In this document: positions 8,238 to 17,074 of the stretch, piece after piece
Layout of the letters: every line of letters starts with the position of its first letter
Position numbering within the stretch: position 1 is the stretch's first letter
Origin: Mycobacterium sp. AZCC_0083
GTDB taxonomy: Bacteria > Actinomycetota > Actinomycetes > Mycobacteriales > Mycobacteriaceae
Length of the DNA: 64,000 nt
Direction: 5' to 3'
NCBI RefSeq assembly: GCF_014202335.1
Contig: NZ_JACHGP010000002.1
Span: 62,001 to 126,000 of the forward strand
Made by a program: the position numbers and the translations under genes
The notes under the pieces: model-generated
The model's database searches: none
The model's input: the letters and a program-made list of their open reading frames with translations, nothing else
Told to the model about the DNA's origin: nothing

Positions 8238-8267
8238 CTATTGACATAGTAACAAAATGTGAAATAG
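8238..8267. promoter_or_regulatory. AT-rich promoter/operator between TetR and MPI-like genes
   Basis: This block is far more AT-rich than its surroundings. It contains TTGACA at 8241-8246, a good -35, and an imperfect inverted repeat TTGACAT (8241-8247) / ATGTGAA (8257-8263) inside an outer CTATT/AATAG pair (8238-8242, 8263-8267). A TetR site overlapping the promoter of the divergent pair is the natural reading. Confidence 0.45.
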
Positions 8268-8307
8268 TAGCTCTATCTACACAGGCGAGTACCAGGGGAG
8301 CGCGCTC

Positions 8308-9165
8308 ATGACATCTGCCGCCGTCGATACCGCGGGACCTGCCGAGAGCGCACGACGCGACCACGATCAATGCCTGGACGCCTTTCGCGACGCCGTCGGG
8401 CGCACCACACAACTCTGGCGAGGCCTCGAGGATCCGAACGTCCCGACCTCTCGGGTCGATTGGACCGCCGCCGAGATCGCCGCACACATGGTCGGCGGCA
8501 TTCGGGATTTCACCCAGTCGCTCACCCGGTACGCCAACGGCTATATGACGCATGCCAATCCGCCGATGGAGTCACCGTGGAAGCTGGGCGCTAAGGTGAA
8601 CGCCCGCCATCTCGAAGAGATTCCGGAGCGGGATCCGAATCGCCTGGCCGACATGTTGGAGGACGCCGCACTTGCCTACGTCGCGGTCGCCTCGTCCGCT
8701 GATCTGGCGGCCGTCATCGCGACGCCGAACGGCATGGTGATCGCCCCGTCGACGATGACCTCCCTGCTACTTGGGGAGCAGGTCGTGCACGGGCTCGACG
8801 TCGCGCGGTCTGCAGGCGTGCCCTGGACCATCACCGATGGCGACGCACACTTGGTGATTCCCGGCGTGCTGAACATCGCGCCCGAGTACCTGCGACCGTC
8901 GCGTGCGGTGGGTACGCGGGTGAGCTACGAACTCCGAATGCGCGGTGGCCGTCGTTTCCGCCTCGCCGTCGCCGACGGCGCGGCCACCGTGACCGCCGCG
9001 GGCGAGCGAGCCGACTGCGTCATCACCGCTGACCCCGTCACGTTCCTGTTGCTGGGTTATGGCCGAATCACGCAGTGGCCGCAGATCTTTCGCGGGAGAC
9101 TGCGCGCAGGTGGCCGCAAGCCCTGGCTGGCGTTGCGGTTCGGCTCGCTGCTGGTGACCCCTTGA
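8308..9165 (+). CDS. Maleylpyruvate-isomerase-type (DinB-like) protein with SCP2-like C-terminal domain
   Basis: 285 residues. The N-terminal ~150 residues are the mycothiol-dependent maleylpyruvate isomerase/DinB four-helix bundle, with the typical TSRVDWTAAEIAAHMVGGIRDF block and a later LLLGEQVVHGLDVARSAG segment carrying a metal-ligand-type His. The C-terminal ~100 residues (VSYELRMRGGRRFRLAVADGAATVTAAGERADCVITADPVTFLLLGYGR) match the sterol carrier protein 2-like domain often fused to it. Likely a mycothiol S-transferase for an unknown electrophile. Probably controlled by the divergent TetR. Confidence 0.85.
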   Translation: MTSAAVDTAGPAESARRDHDQCLDAFRDAVGRTTQLWRGLEDPNVPTSRVDWTAAEIAAHMVGGIRDFTQSLTRYANGYMTHANPPMESPWKLGAKVNARHLEEIPERDPNRLADMLEDAALAYVAVASSADLAAVIATPNGMVIAPSTMTSLLLGEQVVHGLDVARSAGVPWTITDGDAHLVIPGVLNIAPEYLRPSRAVGTRVSYELRMRGGRRFRLAVADGAATVTAAGERADCVITADPVTFLLLGYGRITQWPQIFRGRLRAGGRKPWLALRFGSLLVTP

Positions 9166-9179
9166 GCTGAACCCTCGTA

Positions 9180-9857
9180 TCAAGCCGTCGAGGCGTGACG
9201 CACTAGCTCAGCGGCGCTGCGCTCGCGTAGCGCGGGGGTGCGGGCGTCGGGCAGGCCGAGCACCCGCATGCAGGCGTCCGCGACGTGCATCGGCAGCCCC
9301 GTCCTGTCGTCGTCGCGGCGATCGGCCCACATGTTGACCAGCGACTCGACGAGCCGGAAAGGTAGCTCGGCGGCGACCTCGTCGACCCCGGTCTCGGTGA
9401 CGATGGCCCGGCTCAGTGCGAGGTAGTGCAGGCGGAGCTGTTCGCGATCGGACCAGAACGGCTCCAGCCGTGCCCCGCGCAGCTCGGGCTGCAGGTAGAG
9501 CGCACCAAGGTTCCAGCGGCCGTTGAGCAATTGGTGCCCATCGAACGCGGCCAAGGCGTGAAGATGTCCTGCCGCGCTCAGCGGCGGGTCTGCGGCCGCC
9601 AGGCTCGGTATGAATGACAAAGTCGGAGTGACGGTTTGGCTAAGCAGGGCGCAGAGGATGTCGTCCTTCGTGCTGAAGTAGTGGTAGAGCGATGCCTGCC
9701 TGATGCCGACGGCTTCAGCGATGGTCCTCGTCGACGTGCCGGTGTAGCCGGTCGTCGTGAACAGCTCACCGGCGGCGTCGAGGATCTCGTCGCGTGCGGT
9801 GGTGCCGGGCCGTCGTTGTGACCTCAGGCGAGGCCGGCCCGCACGAGTGACGGTCAT
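9180..9857 (-). CDS. TetR-family transcriptional regulator
   Basis: About 225 residues from ATG 9857 (a GTG six codons upstream is possible). The helix-turn-helix is ARDEILDAAGELFTTTGYTGTSTRTIAEAVGIRQASLYHYFSTKDDILCALL. The ligand domain is divergent. It lies upstream of, and divergent to, the large transport/catabolic operon starting at 10083. The intervening region has a 12-bp perfect palindrome (9927-9938), so this is the first candidate for the operon's regulator. Confidence 0.9.
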   Translation of the reverse strand: MTVTRAGRPRLRSQRRPGTTARDEILDAAGELFTTTGYTGTSTRTIAEAVGIRQASLYHYFSTKDDILCALLSQTVTPTLSFIPSLAAADPPLSAAGHLHALAAFDGHQLLNGRWNLGALYLQPELRGARLEPFWSDREQLRLHYLALSRAIVTETGVDEVAAELPFRLVESLVNMWADRRDDDRTGLPMHVADACMRVLGLPDARTPALRERSAAELVRHASTA

Positions 9858-10082
9858 CGACCCATAGTTGCCCACACCGGCCCCGAAGTGGAGTTCCTCC
9901 CTTATCTGTCACACGATAGAAACCCACGATACGTATCGGTTACCTGTGCACGATTTTGGTTACGCCAGCGATACCCATAACCACCGGGGAGTGTGAAAAC
10001 TGTCAAGTGACAGGCGAGTGGTCCGCAGGCGCGCCACCTCCAGACGTCATCTAGCGACGTCCGAGAAGTAGAGGAGGGCTGA
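9858..10082. promoter_or_regulatory. Intergenic control region of the ureide-type operon
   Basis: A 225-base divergent region. It holds the perfect palindrome CGATACGTATCG at 9927-9938, flanked by an AACC/GGTT pair (9921-9924, 9938-9941), and a repeated GGTTAC (9938-9943 and 9958-9963). It is more AT-rich than the flanking genes. A strong Shine-Dalgarno (GAGGAGGG) lies just before ATG 10083. No exact promoter hexamers are convincing. Confidence 0.5.
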
Positions 10083-12104
10083 ATGGGGATTGCGACTTCT
10101 GAGGTCGATGCGCACAGGTCTGCAGCCGTGCCCACGGTGGCGGACCCCGTCGCCAGCGTCGGCGACCTGCACGTCACGTTCCGCCGCAACGGCCGCAACG
10201 TGCACGCCCTTCGTGGTGTGTCACTGACCATCGCGCCCGGTGAGATCCTCGGCCTGGTCGGAGAATCCGGTTCTGGCAAGAGCGTTCTCGGCTTCACCAT
10301 GCTCGGGCTGCTGTCCGACCATGCGCGGACGGCAGGAACGGTGAGCGTCGCCGGCGCCGACATGATCGAGGGATCGCCCAAGGCCCTCCGCAAGGTGCGC
10401 CGACTGGATCTTGGCGCGGTCTTCCAGGATCCGATGACCTCGCTGAACCCCACGATGCGCATCGGCAAGCAGGTAGCCGAAGCGGCAGGCAGCGACGAAG
10501 AAGCGCTGCGTCTGCTGACCGCGGTCGGAATCCCCGAGCCGAAGCGGCGGATGCGGGCCTTCCCGCACGAACTGTCCGGCGGTCTGCGCCAGCGCGTCAT
10601 GATCGCGATCGCGATCGCGGGTGACCCCGAACTGATCGTCGCCGACGAACCGACCACCGCACTCGACGTGACCGTTCAGGCGCAAGTGCTGCGCCTGCTG
10701 CAGAGCCTGCGCGACGAGATCGGGTGCGGCATCGTGTTCATCACACACGATCTCGGTGTCGCAGCGCAGATCTCCGACCGCATCGCGGTGCTCTACGCGG
10801 GCCGCATCGCCGAGATCGGACCGACCCGCGACGTGCTCGAGCGGCCGGCCCACCCCTACACCCACGGGCTGCTGCGCTCCCGCCTCACCCTCGACACCGC
10901 GAGGGATCAGCGACTGGCCGCGCTGGCAGGCTCGGTGCCAAGCGCGGTGACCCCGCTACCCGGTTGCGCATTCGCCCCGAGATGCGTCCTCGAGACCTCC
11001 GCCTGCTCCACCGTCCCGCCGAACCCGGTGGCCGTGGCCGACGGCCGGGTCAGCGCATGCATTTTGCCGTTCGACGACGTCGTCGACGCTCTGGGTAGTG
11101 CAGCCACCAACGCCTCGGAGACCTTCGACGGGTCAGGGCCCGACGACACCGTCCCACCGTCGGTCGTGGCTCGCGACATCACCAAGACCTTCATCGTCAA
11201 ACGACGGATCCTCGACCGCTCCGGCGACAACGGTGGGAAACTGCATGCCCTGCGTGGCATTTCACTCACCGTCGGGCACGGCGAATCGGTGGCATTGGTC
11301 GGGGAGAGCGGCTCGGGCAAATCGACGCTATTGCGTGTCATCGCCGGTCTTGAGAAGCAGACCTCGGGCGATGTCGAACTTGCCTCCGGCGATGTCGAAC
11401 TCGCGGGCGGGCATCGACCTCAGATGGTGTTCCAGGACGCAGGCGCGTCGTTGACCCCGTGGCTGTCGGTGGGCGAGCTGATCTCCGAGCGGTTGCGGAG
11501 CACCAAGATGTCACGCGCACAGCGCAACGACGCGGTCGCCGAGGTGCTCGACCGCGTCGGCTTGCCGCTCGAGATCGCAAAGTCGCGCGCAGGCCAACTC
11601 TCCGGCGGTCAGCGGCAACGAGTCTCGTTGGCCCGCGCGACCGTAGTGCCACCGTCGGTGTTGCTGTGCGACGAGCCCACCAGCGCACTCGACGTGTCGC
11701 TCGCCGCATCGGTGCTCAACCTGATCGGCGATCTCCGCCGCACGCTGGACATGTCGGTCCTCTTCGTCACCCACGACCTGTCCGTAGCCCGCGTGGTCGC
11801 CGACCGGATCGCAGTGATGTACCTGGGCCGGATCGTCGAAATCGGTCCCGCCGACGACGTCATCAACCGGCCCACCCACCCGTACACGCAGGCACTCGTC
11901 GACTCGATACCCGATATCGGCCGCGAATCACGGGTGTTGGCAGGCGAACCCGCCAGCCCGCTGTCGCCTCCTACCGGTTGCGCGTTCCATCCCCGATGCC
12001 CGATCGCGGTCGACACCTGCAATGACGCGCAACTCGACGTCCGGCTGGAGGGCATCCCAGGGAGCCCGCACCAGGTGGCCTGCATCGAAAGGAAGGCGAG
12101 CTGA
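10083..12104 (+). CDS. Fused two-domain ABC transporter ATPase, peptide/nickel (Dpp/Opp) type
   Basis: 673 residues holding two complete ABC ATPases in one chain, equivalent to DppD plus DppF. Domain 1: Walker A GESGSGKSVLG, signature LSGGLRQRV, Walker B LIVADEPTTALD, then the oligopeptide C-terminal Cys motif GCAFAPRCVLETSAC. Domain 2: GESGSGKSTLL, LSGGQRQRVSLAR, VLLCDEPTSALD, then GCAFHPRCPIAVDTC. First gene of the operon; it powers import with the two permeases and the lipoprotein downstream. Domain 2 contains a 21-bp tandem duplication (11367-11408) encoding a repeated SGDVELA. Confidence 0.95.
   Translation: MGIATSEVDAHRSAAVPTVADPVASVGDLHVTFRRNGRNVHALRGVSLTIAPGEILGLVGESGSGKSVLGFTMLGLLSDHARTAGTVSVAGADMIEGSPKALRKVRRLDLGAVFQDPMTSLNPTMRIGKQVAEAAGSDEEALRLLTAVGIPEPKRRMRAFPHELSGGLRQRVMIAIAIAGDPELIVADEPTTALDVTVQAQVLRLLQSLRDEIGCGIVFITHDLGVAAQISDRIAVLYAGRIAEIGPTRDVLERPAHPYTHGLLRSRLTLDTARDQRLAALAGSVPSAVTPLPGCAFAPRCVLETSACSTVPPNPVAVADGRVSACILPFDDVVDALGSAATNASETFDGSGPDDTVPPSVVARDITKTFIVKRRILDRSGDNGGKLHALRGISLTVGHGESVALVGESGSGKSTLLRVIAGLEKQTSGDVELASGDVELAGGHRPQMVFQDAGASLTPWLSVGELISERLRSTKMSRAQRNDAVAEVLDRVGLPLEIAKSRAGQLSGGQRQRVSLARATVVPPSVLLCDEPTSALDVSLAASVLNLIGDLRRTLDMSVLFVTHDLSVARVVADRIAVMYLGRIVEIGPADDVINRPTHPYTQALVDSIPDIGRESRVLAGEPASPLSPPTGCAFHPRCPIAVDTCNDAQLDVRLEGIPGSPHQVACIERKAS
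11367..11408 (+). repeat. 21-bp tandem duplication inside the ABC ATPase gene
   Basis: Two adjacent copies (11367-11387 and 11388-11408) share GGCGATGTCGAACT and differ at a few 3' bases. They encode GDVELAS/GDVELAG in the loop after Walker A of domain 2. In frame, so the protein stays intact with seven extra residues. Confidence 0.6.
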
Positions 12105-12105
12105 C

Positions 12106-12969
12106 ATGGCGATAGCGGTCACCGGTGGCACGTGGATGCGCGGCCAAGACCGGCTCTCGCTGCTGAAATCACCGTCGTCTCTGGTCAACTGGGCGGCCGT
12201 CGGCCTGGTGCCCCTGGTCACCGTCGTCGCGGTCGCGATCCCGTTGATCTCGCCACACGATCCGCTGGTACCGGTTGGCATGCCACTGCAGGCACCCGGC
12301 AAGGACGGATTCCTGCTCGGCAGCGACAGTGTCGGGCGCGACATCCTGTCCCGTCTGCTCTACGGGGTGCAGTCGAGTTGGTTCGCGGCACTGGCGGTCG
12401 TGGCCATCGGGCTGATCCTCGGAGGGCTCGTCGGACTCATCGCAGGCGCGACGGGCGGATGGGTCGACTCGATGCTGATGCGGATCACCGACGGGTTCCT
12501 GTCGCTACCGGCACCCGTGCTGGCGATCGCGGTGGTCGCCGCACTCGGCCCTGGCTTCGTCCACACGCTTGTCGCAGTGTCGATCGTCTGGTGGCCGTTC
12601 TACGCGCGGCTGGTACGCGGTGAGGTGGCGCGGCTGGCCGCGCGCCCGCACATCGAGGCGGCGAAACTGGCTGGAGTCGGCAGGATTCGGCTCGCGACAC
12701 GCCATCTTCTGCCTGGCGCCGTGCCCAACGCACTGATCGCCGCCAGCCTCGACATCGGCACTCTGATCCTGACGTTGGCCGCGCTGTCATTCCTCGGCCT
12801 CGGTCAATCAGCGCCTGCACCCGAACTCGGCGCCGACAGCGCCCGCAACCTGACGTACTTCCTTCAGCAGTGGTGGGTCCCCGTGATGCCCGGTCTTGCC
12901 GTGCTCGTGCTCGCTCTGATCGCCAACATCGCGGGCGACGGCCTACGCAACCTGATGAAGACGAGTTAG
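12106..12969 (+). CDS. ABC transporter permease, DppC type
   Basis: 287 residues from ATG 12106, one base after the ATPase stop. It has an N-terminal membrane segment (VNWAAVGLVPLVTVVAVAIPLIS), then GSDSVGRDILSRLLYGVQSS (typical of DppC/OppC), five further membrane helices and the cytoplasmic EAA loop HIEAAKLAGVGRIRLATRHLLPG that contacts the ATPase. Unlike most dpp operons, the C-type permease gene comes before the B-type. Confidence 0.94.
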   Translation: MAIAVTGGTWMRGQDRLSLLKSPSSLVNWAAVGLVPLVTVVAVAIPLISPHDPLVPVGMPLQAPGKDGFLLGSDSVGRDILSRLLYGVQSSWFAALAVVAIGLILGGLVGLIAGATGGWVDSMLMRITDGFLSLPAPVLAIAVVAALGPGFVHTLVAVSIVWWPFYARLVRGEVARLAARPHIEAAKLAGVGRIRLATRHLLPGAVPNALIAASLDIGTLILTLAALSFLGLGQSAPAPELGADSARNLTYFLQQWWVPVMPGLAVLVLALIANIAGDGLRNLMKTS

Positions 12970-12979
12970 GAGGTCGGAC

Positions 12980-13984
12980 ATGAGAAATTTCATCCTGTCC
13001 CGACTGGGGGCCACGGCAGCGATCCTCGTCGCCTTGACGGCGGTGATGTTCGTGCTGCAGCACATTTCGCCGATGGATCCGGTGAAGGCTCAACTCGGTG
13101 CAAACGCGTCGGCGGATGCCGTCGCGGCCCGTCGGCATGCGCTCGGACTGGATCAGCCGATTTTCAATCAGTTCTGGCGCTACCTGACCTCCGCCGTGCA
13201 GGGCGACCTCGGCTCCTCGTTCCGCACCCGCCATCCGGTGAGCAGCGATCTGAGCGACTTCTTCCCGGCGACACTGGAATTGGCGTTGTACGGCATCGCG
13301 ATAGCGCTGATCCTCGCGGCATTGCTGGCCTTCGGCATGACGCTGAAGTGGCGCGGGTCGGAGGTGCTGCGCGCCGTGCTGTTCACGGGCGCAGCGGCAC
13401 CGATGTTCCTCCTCGGAATCGTCGGGCTGATCGTGTTCTACCAAAAATTGGGCTGGGTCCCGGCCAACGGCCGAATCAGCGTGCCCAACCCGCCCAGCGG
13501 GCCAACCGGGTTGCTGACGGTCGACGGGTTGCTTGCCGGGCGGATCGACGTCGTCACCGACGCGCTGCACCACCTGATCCTGCCCGCCATCGTGATCGCA
13601 CTCGGCCCCGCGGTCGCGATCGGCCGCGTGCTGCGATCGAGCCTGTTGACCGATGCGGACAGCGACTACGCCAGAACCGCGAGGGCCAAGGGTCTTTCCG
13701 AAGGCCGAATCATGGTTGGCCACGTGTTGCGCAACTGCGTGGGCAGCGCAATGTCGATGACGGGTCTGCAGGTGGGCCTGATGTTCTCCGGTGTGCTGGT
13801 CGTCGAGCAGGTGTTCGGCTGGCCGGGCATCGGTCAGTACATCGCACAGAGCATTCCTGTCGCCGACTTTCCCGCCATTGCAGGCGTCACGCTGATGCTT
13901 GGCGTGCTCTACGTCGCCATCAATACCGCAGTCGATCTCCTGCAGGCAGCGGCAGATCCCCGAATCGCAGTCACAGGAGGTTAG
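12980..13984 (+). CDS. ABC transporter permease, DppB type
   Basis: 334 residues. MRNFILSRLGATAAILVALTAVMFVLQHISPMDPV is the usual DppB N-terminus. The conserved LGLDQPIFNQFWRYLTSAVQGDLGSSFRT periplasmic segment and the EAA loop YARTARAKGLSEGRIMVGHVLRN are present. About six membrane helices. It starts 10 bases after the DppC-type gene with an AGGAGG ribosome site, and its stop abuts the GTG of the cysteine hydrolase gene. Confidence 0.94.
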   Translation: MRNFILSRLGATAAILVALTAVMFVLQHISPMDPVKAQLGANASADAVAARRHALGLDQPIFNQFWRYLTSAVQGDLGSSFRTRHPVSSDLSDFFPATLELALYGIAIALILAALLAFGMTLKWRGSEVLRAVLFTGAAAPMFLLGIVGLIVFYQKLGWVPANGRISVPNPPSGPTGLLTVDGLLAGRIDVVTDALHHLILPAIVIALGPAVAIGRVLRSSLLTDADSDYARTARAKGLSEGRIMVGHVLRNCVGSAMSMTGLQVGLMFSGVLVVEQVFGWPGIGQYIAQSIPVADFPAIAGVTLMLGVLYVAINTAVDLLQAAADPRIAVTGG

Positions 13985-14623
13985 GTGCCGACACAGCCAC
14001 TCATCGTGGGCAATCCCGTACTCGTCGTCGTCGACATGCAGGAAGGCGGCGCAATGTCGGCCGAGGAAGCGGGAATTCCCGTGATGTCCGGTCACGCCGA
14101 ACGCGTCCAGCGGGCGGAAAGGCTGCTCGCCGCGGCACGCTCCGCCGGGGTGCCCGTTGTCTTCTTCCAAGAGGTGCACCGCTCCAGTGGAGTGGACTTC
14201 GGCCGTGAACTGGACGGCACCGAGGGCGTGCATTGCGTCGAAGGCCAGCCCGGCACCGATCTGGAGCCGTCGCTACGGCCGCTGCCCGACGAGTTTCATA
14301 TCGTCAAGCGGCGCTACTCGGGTTTCATCGGAACGGATTTCGAGATCGTCCTGCGGGGGCTGCGGGCGTCGACGCTGATCCTGGTCGGCGGCCTGACCGA
14401 CGTGTGCGTGCACTACACCTTCGCCGACGCACACCAGCGCGACTTCTACGTCCGCGTGGTGACCGACTGTGTCGGCGGCTCGTCGCAGTACCTCCACGAC
14501 GCAGCGCTCGCCGCCATGGAGTACCTGCAGACCGGCGCCATGCGCACCACCGAGGAGATCCTCGCCGCGTTCGAACAACTGGAGCGGACCGCCGGTCCCG
14601 TCCTCGAAGGAGCAGCACGATGA
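13985..14623 (+). CDS. Isochorismatase-like cysteine hydrolase
   Basis: 212 residues, GTG start directly after the permease stop, with AGGAGG upstream. Likely triad: Asp17 (VLVVVDMQE), Lys108 (FHIVKRRYSGF) and Cys141 (GGLTDVCVHYT), the pattern of N-carbamoylsarcosine amidase, nicotinamidase and ureidoacrylate hydrolase. In this operon, with allantoicase and an importer, a role in splitting a carbamoyl or amide bond of an imported ureide is the best inference. Overlaps the next gene by ATGA (14620-14623). The specific substrate is unknown. Confidence 0.9.
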   Translation: MPTQPLIVGNPVLVVVDMQEGGAMSAEEAGIPVMSGHAERVQRAERLLAAARSAGVPVVFFQEVHRSSGVDFGRELDGTEGVHCVEGQPGTDLEPSLRPLPDEFHIVKRRYSGFIGTDFEIVLRGLRASTLILVGGLTDVCVHYTFADAHQRDFYVRVVTDCVGGSSQYLHDAALAAMEYLQTGAMRTTEEILAAFEQLERTAGPVLEGAAR

Positions 14624-16209
14624 AGAACCGATTCAAAACCGGCCTCAAGTCCGTGGCCGTCGCCGGAGCCGTCGCGATGCTGACGTTGTCAGCCTGTAGT
14701 AGTTCGGATTCCGGTGGTGGCACGCCGAATGCGGCGCCGACGGACAAGGTGCTGCACCTGTCATTCCTGCAGGACCCGGGCCAACCGCCAGACCCCGACG
14801 TGTACTACGCCGGGCAGGGTCTGCTGCTGACCACAAACACCTACGAAGGTCTGCTGCAGTTCAAGGGGGGCCAGGACAAGGCCGAGTTCGAGCCACTGCT
14901 GGCCACCGAGTGGACCGTTTCGCCCGACAACAAGGTGTTCACGCTCAAGTTGCGCGAGGGCGTGAAGTTCCATGACGGAACACCGTTCAAGTCGGACGCG
15001 GTCAAGGCGTCCTTCGACCGTCGGCTGGCCGTCAACGGCGGGCCTGCATACATGGTCAAGGACATCGATTCGGTGACCACTCAAGGGGATTACGGTGTCA
15101 CGATCACCCTGAAGTCTCCCAATTCGGAGTTCCTGGATTACCTCGCGTCACCGTATGGCCCGCGCATGATGAGCCCGACCGGGCTGCAGAAGAATGCCGG
15201 CTCGGATTTCGCCCAGAACTACCTCACCACTCACGATCTCGGCACCGGCCCGTACACGCTGACGGACGCGCAGGTCGGATCGCGCTACGCGATGGCGGTG
15301 TTCCCCGAGTACTGGGGTCCGAAGCCGTATTTCGAGAAGGTCGAGATGCCCGTCATCACCGACGCGTCCGCGATGCAATTGCAGTTCAACAACGGTCAGC
15401 TCGCCGCGATCCTGCATGACCTGCCGTCATCTGCGGTCGAGCAGTACCTGAACAACGACAAGTATTCGCACTACTCGTTGCCCACGATGATGGCAGCCTT
15501 CCTCTACACCAACCCGACCAAGGGCCTCATGAAGGACCAGGCCACCCGTACGGCGATCATGCAGGCCGTCGACGTCGACCAGCTGGTCAAGCAGACGTAC
15601 TTCGGCCGCGGCAAGGTCGGCGCACAGATGTATCCGCCTTACACGCTCGATGCGGCGTACGGGAAGCAGACTCTGACACATGATCCGTCGGCGCTGACCA
15701 AGATCGCCGCCGGGCTGCCCGCCGATCAGAAATCGGTGACCATCGGCTTCGACACCAGCAACCCCGACGCTCAGTTGATCGGCAATCTCGTCCAAACTCA
15801 GCTCGCCGCAGCGGGGCTCACCGCGAAAGTGCAGGGGTACCCGACGTCGGAGATCTACGGCTGGATCGGGAACGCCTCGGCAGCACCGGAGCTCTACGCC
15901 GGCCTGGTGTGGCCGGATGCCCCCTCGCCGTACACGTGGGGCCACATCGCGTGGGACGCCGACGGCGGCATCAACTACCTGAGCTGCTCGTCGCCGCGGC
16001 TATCCGCATCGCTGGCAGCGGGGCTGCCGACCGGCGTGCCGCAGCCGTACGGGGATGCCGGTACGGAGGCACAAGCGACCGGGTGTTGGCTCAACGTCGC
16101 CGACATCGACGACTTCGTGGTCGCTCAGCCCTGGCTCAAGGGCGTTGAGAAGGCGCACGCGGTGTCGAACCCGAACTCGCTGCGGATCGCCGATCTGTCG
16201 GTCGGGTGA
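14620..16209 (+). CDS. Family-5 solute-binding lipoprotein of the ABC importer
   Basis: 529 residues from ATG 14620. The signal peptide ends in the lipobox LSACSS (acylated Cys about residue 24), so it is anchored outside the membrane. The SBP_bac_5 core is clear: NTYEGLLQFKG, LATEWTVSPDNKVFTLKLREGVKFHDGTPFKSDAVKASFDR. These proteins normally bind peptides, nickel or oligosaccharides, but relatives bind diverse small molecules; operon context suggests a nitrogen heterocycle or ureide. Translationally coupled to the hydrolase gene upstream. Confidence 0.95.
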   Translation: MKNRFKTGLKSVAVAGAVAMLTLSACSSSDSGGGTPNAAPTDKVLHLSFLQDPGQPPDPDVYYAGQGLLLTTNTYEGLLQFKGGQDKAEFEPLLATEWTVSPDNKVFTLKLREGVKFHDGTPFKSDAVKASFDRRLAVNGGPAYMVKDIDSVTTQGDYGVTITLKSPNSEFLDYLASPYGPRMMSPTGLQKNAGSDFAQNYLTTHDLGTGPYTLTDAQVGSRYAMAVFPEYWGPKPYFEKVEMPVITDASAMQLQFNNGQLAAILHDLPSSAVEQYLNNDKYSHYSLPTMMAAFLYTNPTKGLMKDQATRTAIMQAVDVDQLVKQTYFGRGKVGAQMYPPYTLDAAYGKQTLTHDPSALTKIAAGLPADQKSVTIGFDTSNPDAQLIGNLVQTQLAAAGLTAKVQGYPTSEIYGWIGNASAAPELYAGLVWPDAPSPYTWGHIAWDADGGINYLSCSSPRLSASLAAGLPTGVPQPYGDAGTEAQATGCWLNVADIDDFVVAQPWLKGVEKAHAVSNPNSLRIADLSVG

Positions 16210-16212
16210 CGG

Positions 16213-17058
16213 GTGAACCTGGTCAGAAAGGGCAAGGTTCGCCGGATCATCCTGCTGACCCTCGGGTGGGAGGAGCTGCCGAAGTCGGTGTCGGTGTACG
16301 GCGCGCCGGCCGAGCTGCGGATGCGGGAACCGGTGCCAGGGGTGCTGCTCCAGACCGACGGTGGCTGGGTCCTGCTCGACACGGGGTTCAACACGGCCCT
16401 GGTACGTGACCCCGCACTGTATCGGCGCTTCTTCCCGAGCGTGGAGTACATCCCGGTGCTGCCGGGGCCCGGCGAGCCGATCGAGGAGTCGTTGCACGAC
16501 ATCGGCGTCGACATCGACGACATCCATGCGGTCGCGGTCAGCCACTTGCACCACGATCACGCAGGCGGCCTGAAGCTGTTCGCAGGCAAGGTGCCGGTCC
16601 ATGCGCAACGCCGTGAAGTCGACTATGGGCTCTCGAATCATCCCGAACCGGAACGTCATGCCATTGCCCGGATCGATTTCGACGATCCGAACATCGACTG
16701 GCAGCTGGCGGACGGCGAGGCCGAGATCGCACCTGGCATCACCGCGGTACCGACCTACGGACACACCCCCGGTCACCAGAGCTTCGTGGTCGAACTGGAC
16801 GAGTCGGTGGGCGGCGACGGGTTCGTCTTCGCGTTCGACGCCGCCGACCTGACCGAGAACATCGAGCACGAGTTGCCGATCGGGGGCTACATCGGGGTGA
16901 CGCCCGAGGAGACCGTGGAACCGATCCGCAAGCTGAAGCGGCTCGCGGCCGACAAGGGCTACCCCCTGATCCCCGGCCACGACCCGCACGTGTGGCCCGA
17001 ACTCACCCAGCAGTTCCACGACAGGTTCGGCCAGGTGCCGCGCGAGGACGCCCCGTAA
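16213..17058 (+). CDS. MBL-fold metallo-hydrolase (AHL-lactonase-like)
   Basis: 281 residues, GTG start at 16213, three bases after the lipoprotein stop. The zinc motif HLHHDHAGG is at residues 111-119. Further ligands are supplied by TYGHTPGHQ, AFDAADL and LIPGHDP. The layout resembles AiiA/AttM-type lactonases and related ring-opening hydrolases. In this operon it could open a cyclic amide or lactone intermediate, perhaps doing the job of the broken allantoinase; that is speculation. Confidence 0.92.
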   Translation: MNLVRKGKVRRIILLTLGWEELPKSVSVYGAPAELRMREPVPGVLLQTDGGWVLLDTGFNTALVRDPALYRRFFPSVEYIPVLPGPGEPIEESLHDIGVDIDDIHAVAVSHLHHDHAGGLKLFAGKVPVHAQRREVDYGLSNHPEPERHAIARIDFDDPNIDWQLADGEAEIAPGITAVPTYGHTPGHQSFVVELDESVGGDGFVFAFDAADLTENIEHELPIGGYIGVTPEETVEPIRKLKRLAADKGYPLIPGHDPHVWPELTQQFHDRFGQVPREDAP

Positions 17059-17074
17059 TGGACGTGCCGTCTTG

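Noticed and set aside
12485..14233. 582-codon minus-strand frame opposite the permease genes
   Set aside because: Cys/His-rich nonsense translation opposite two clear membrane proteins.
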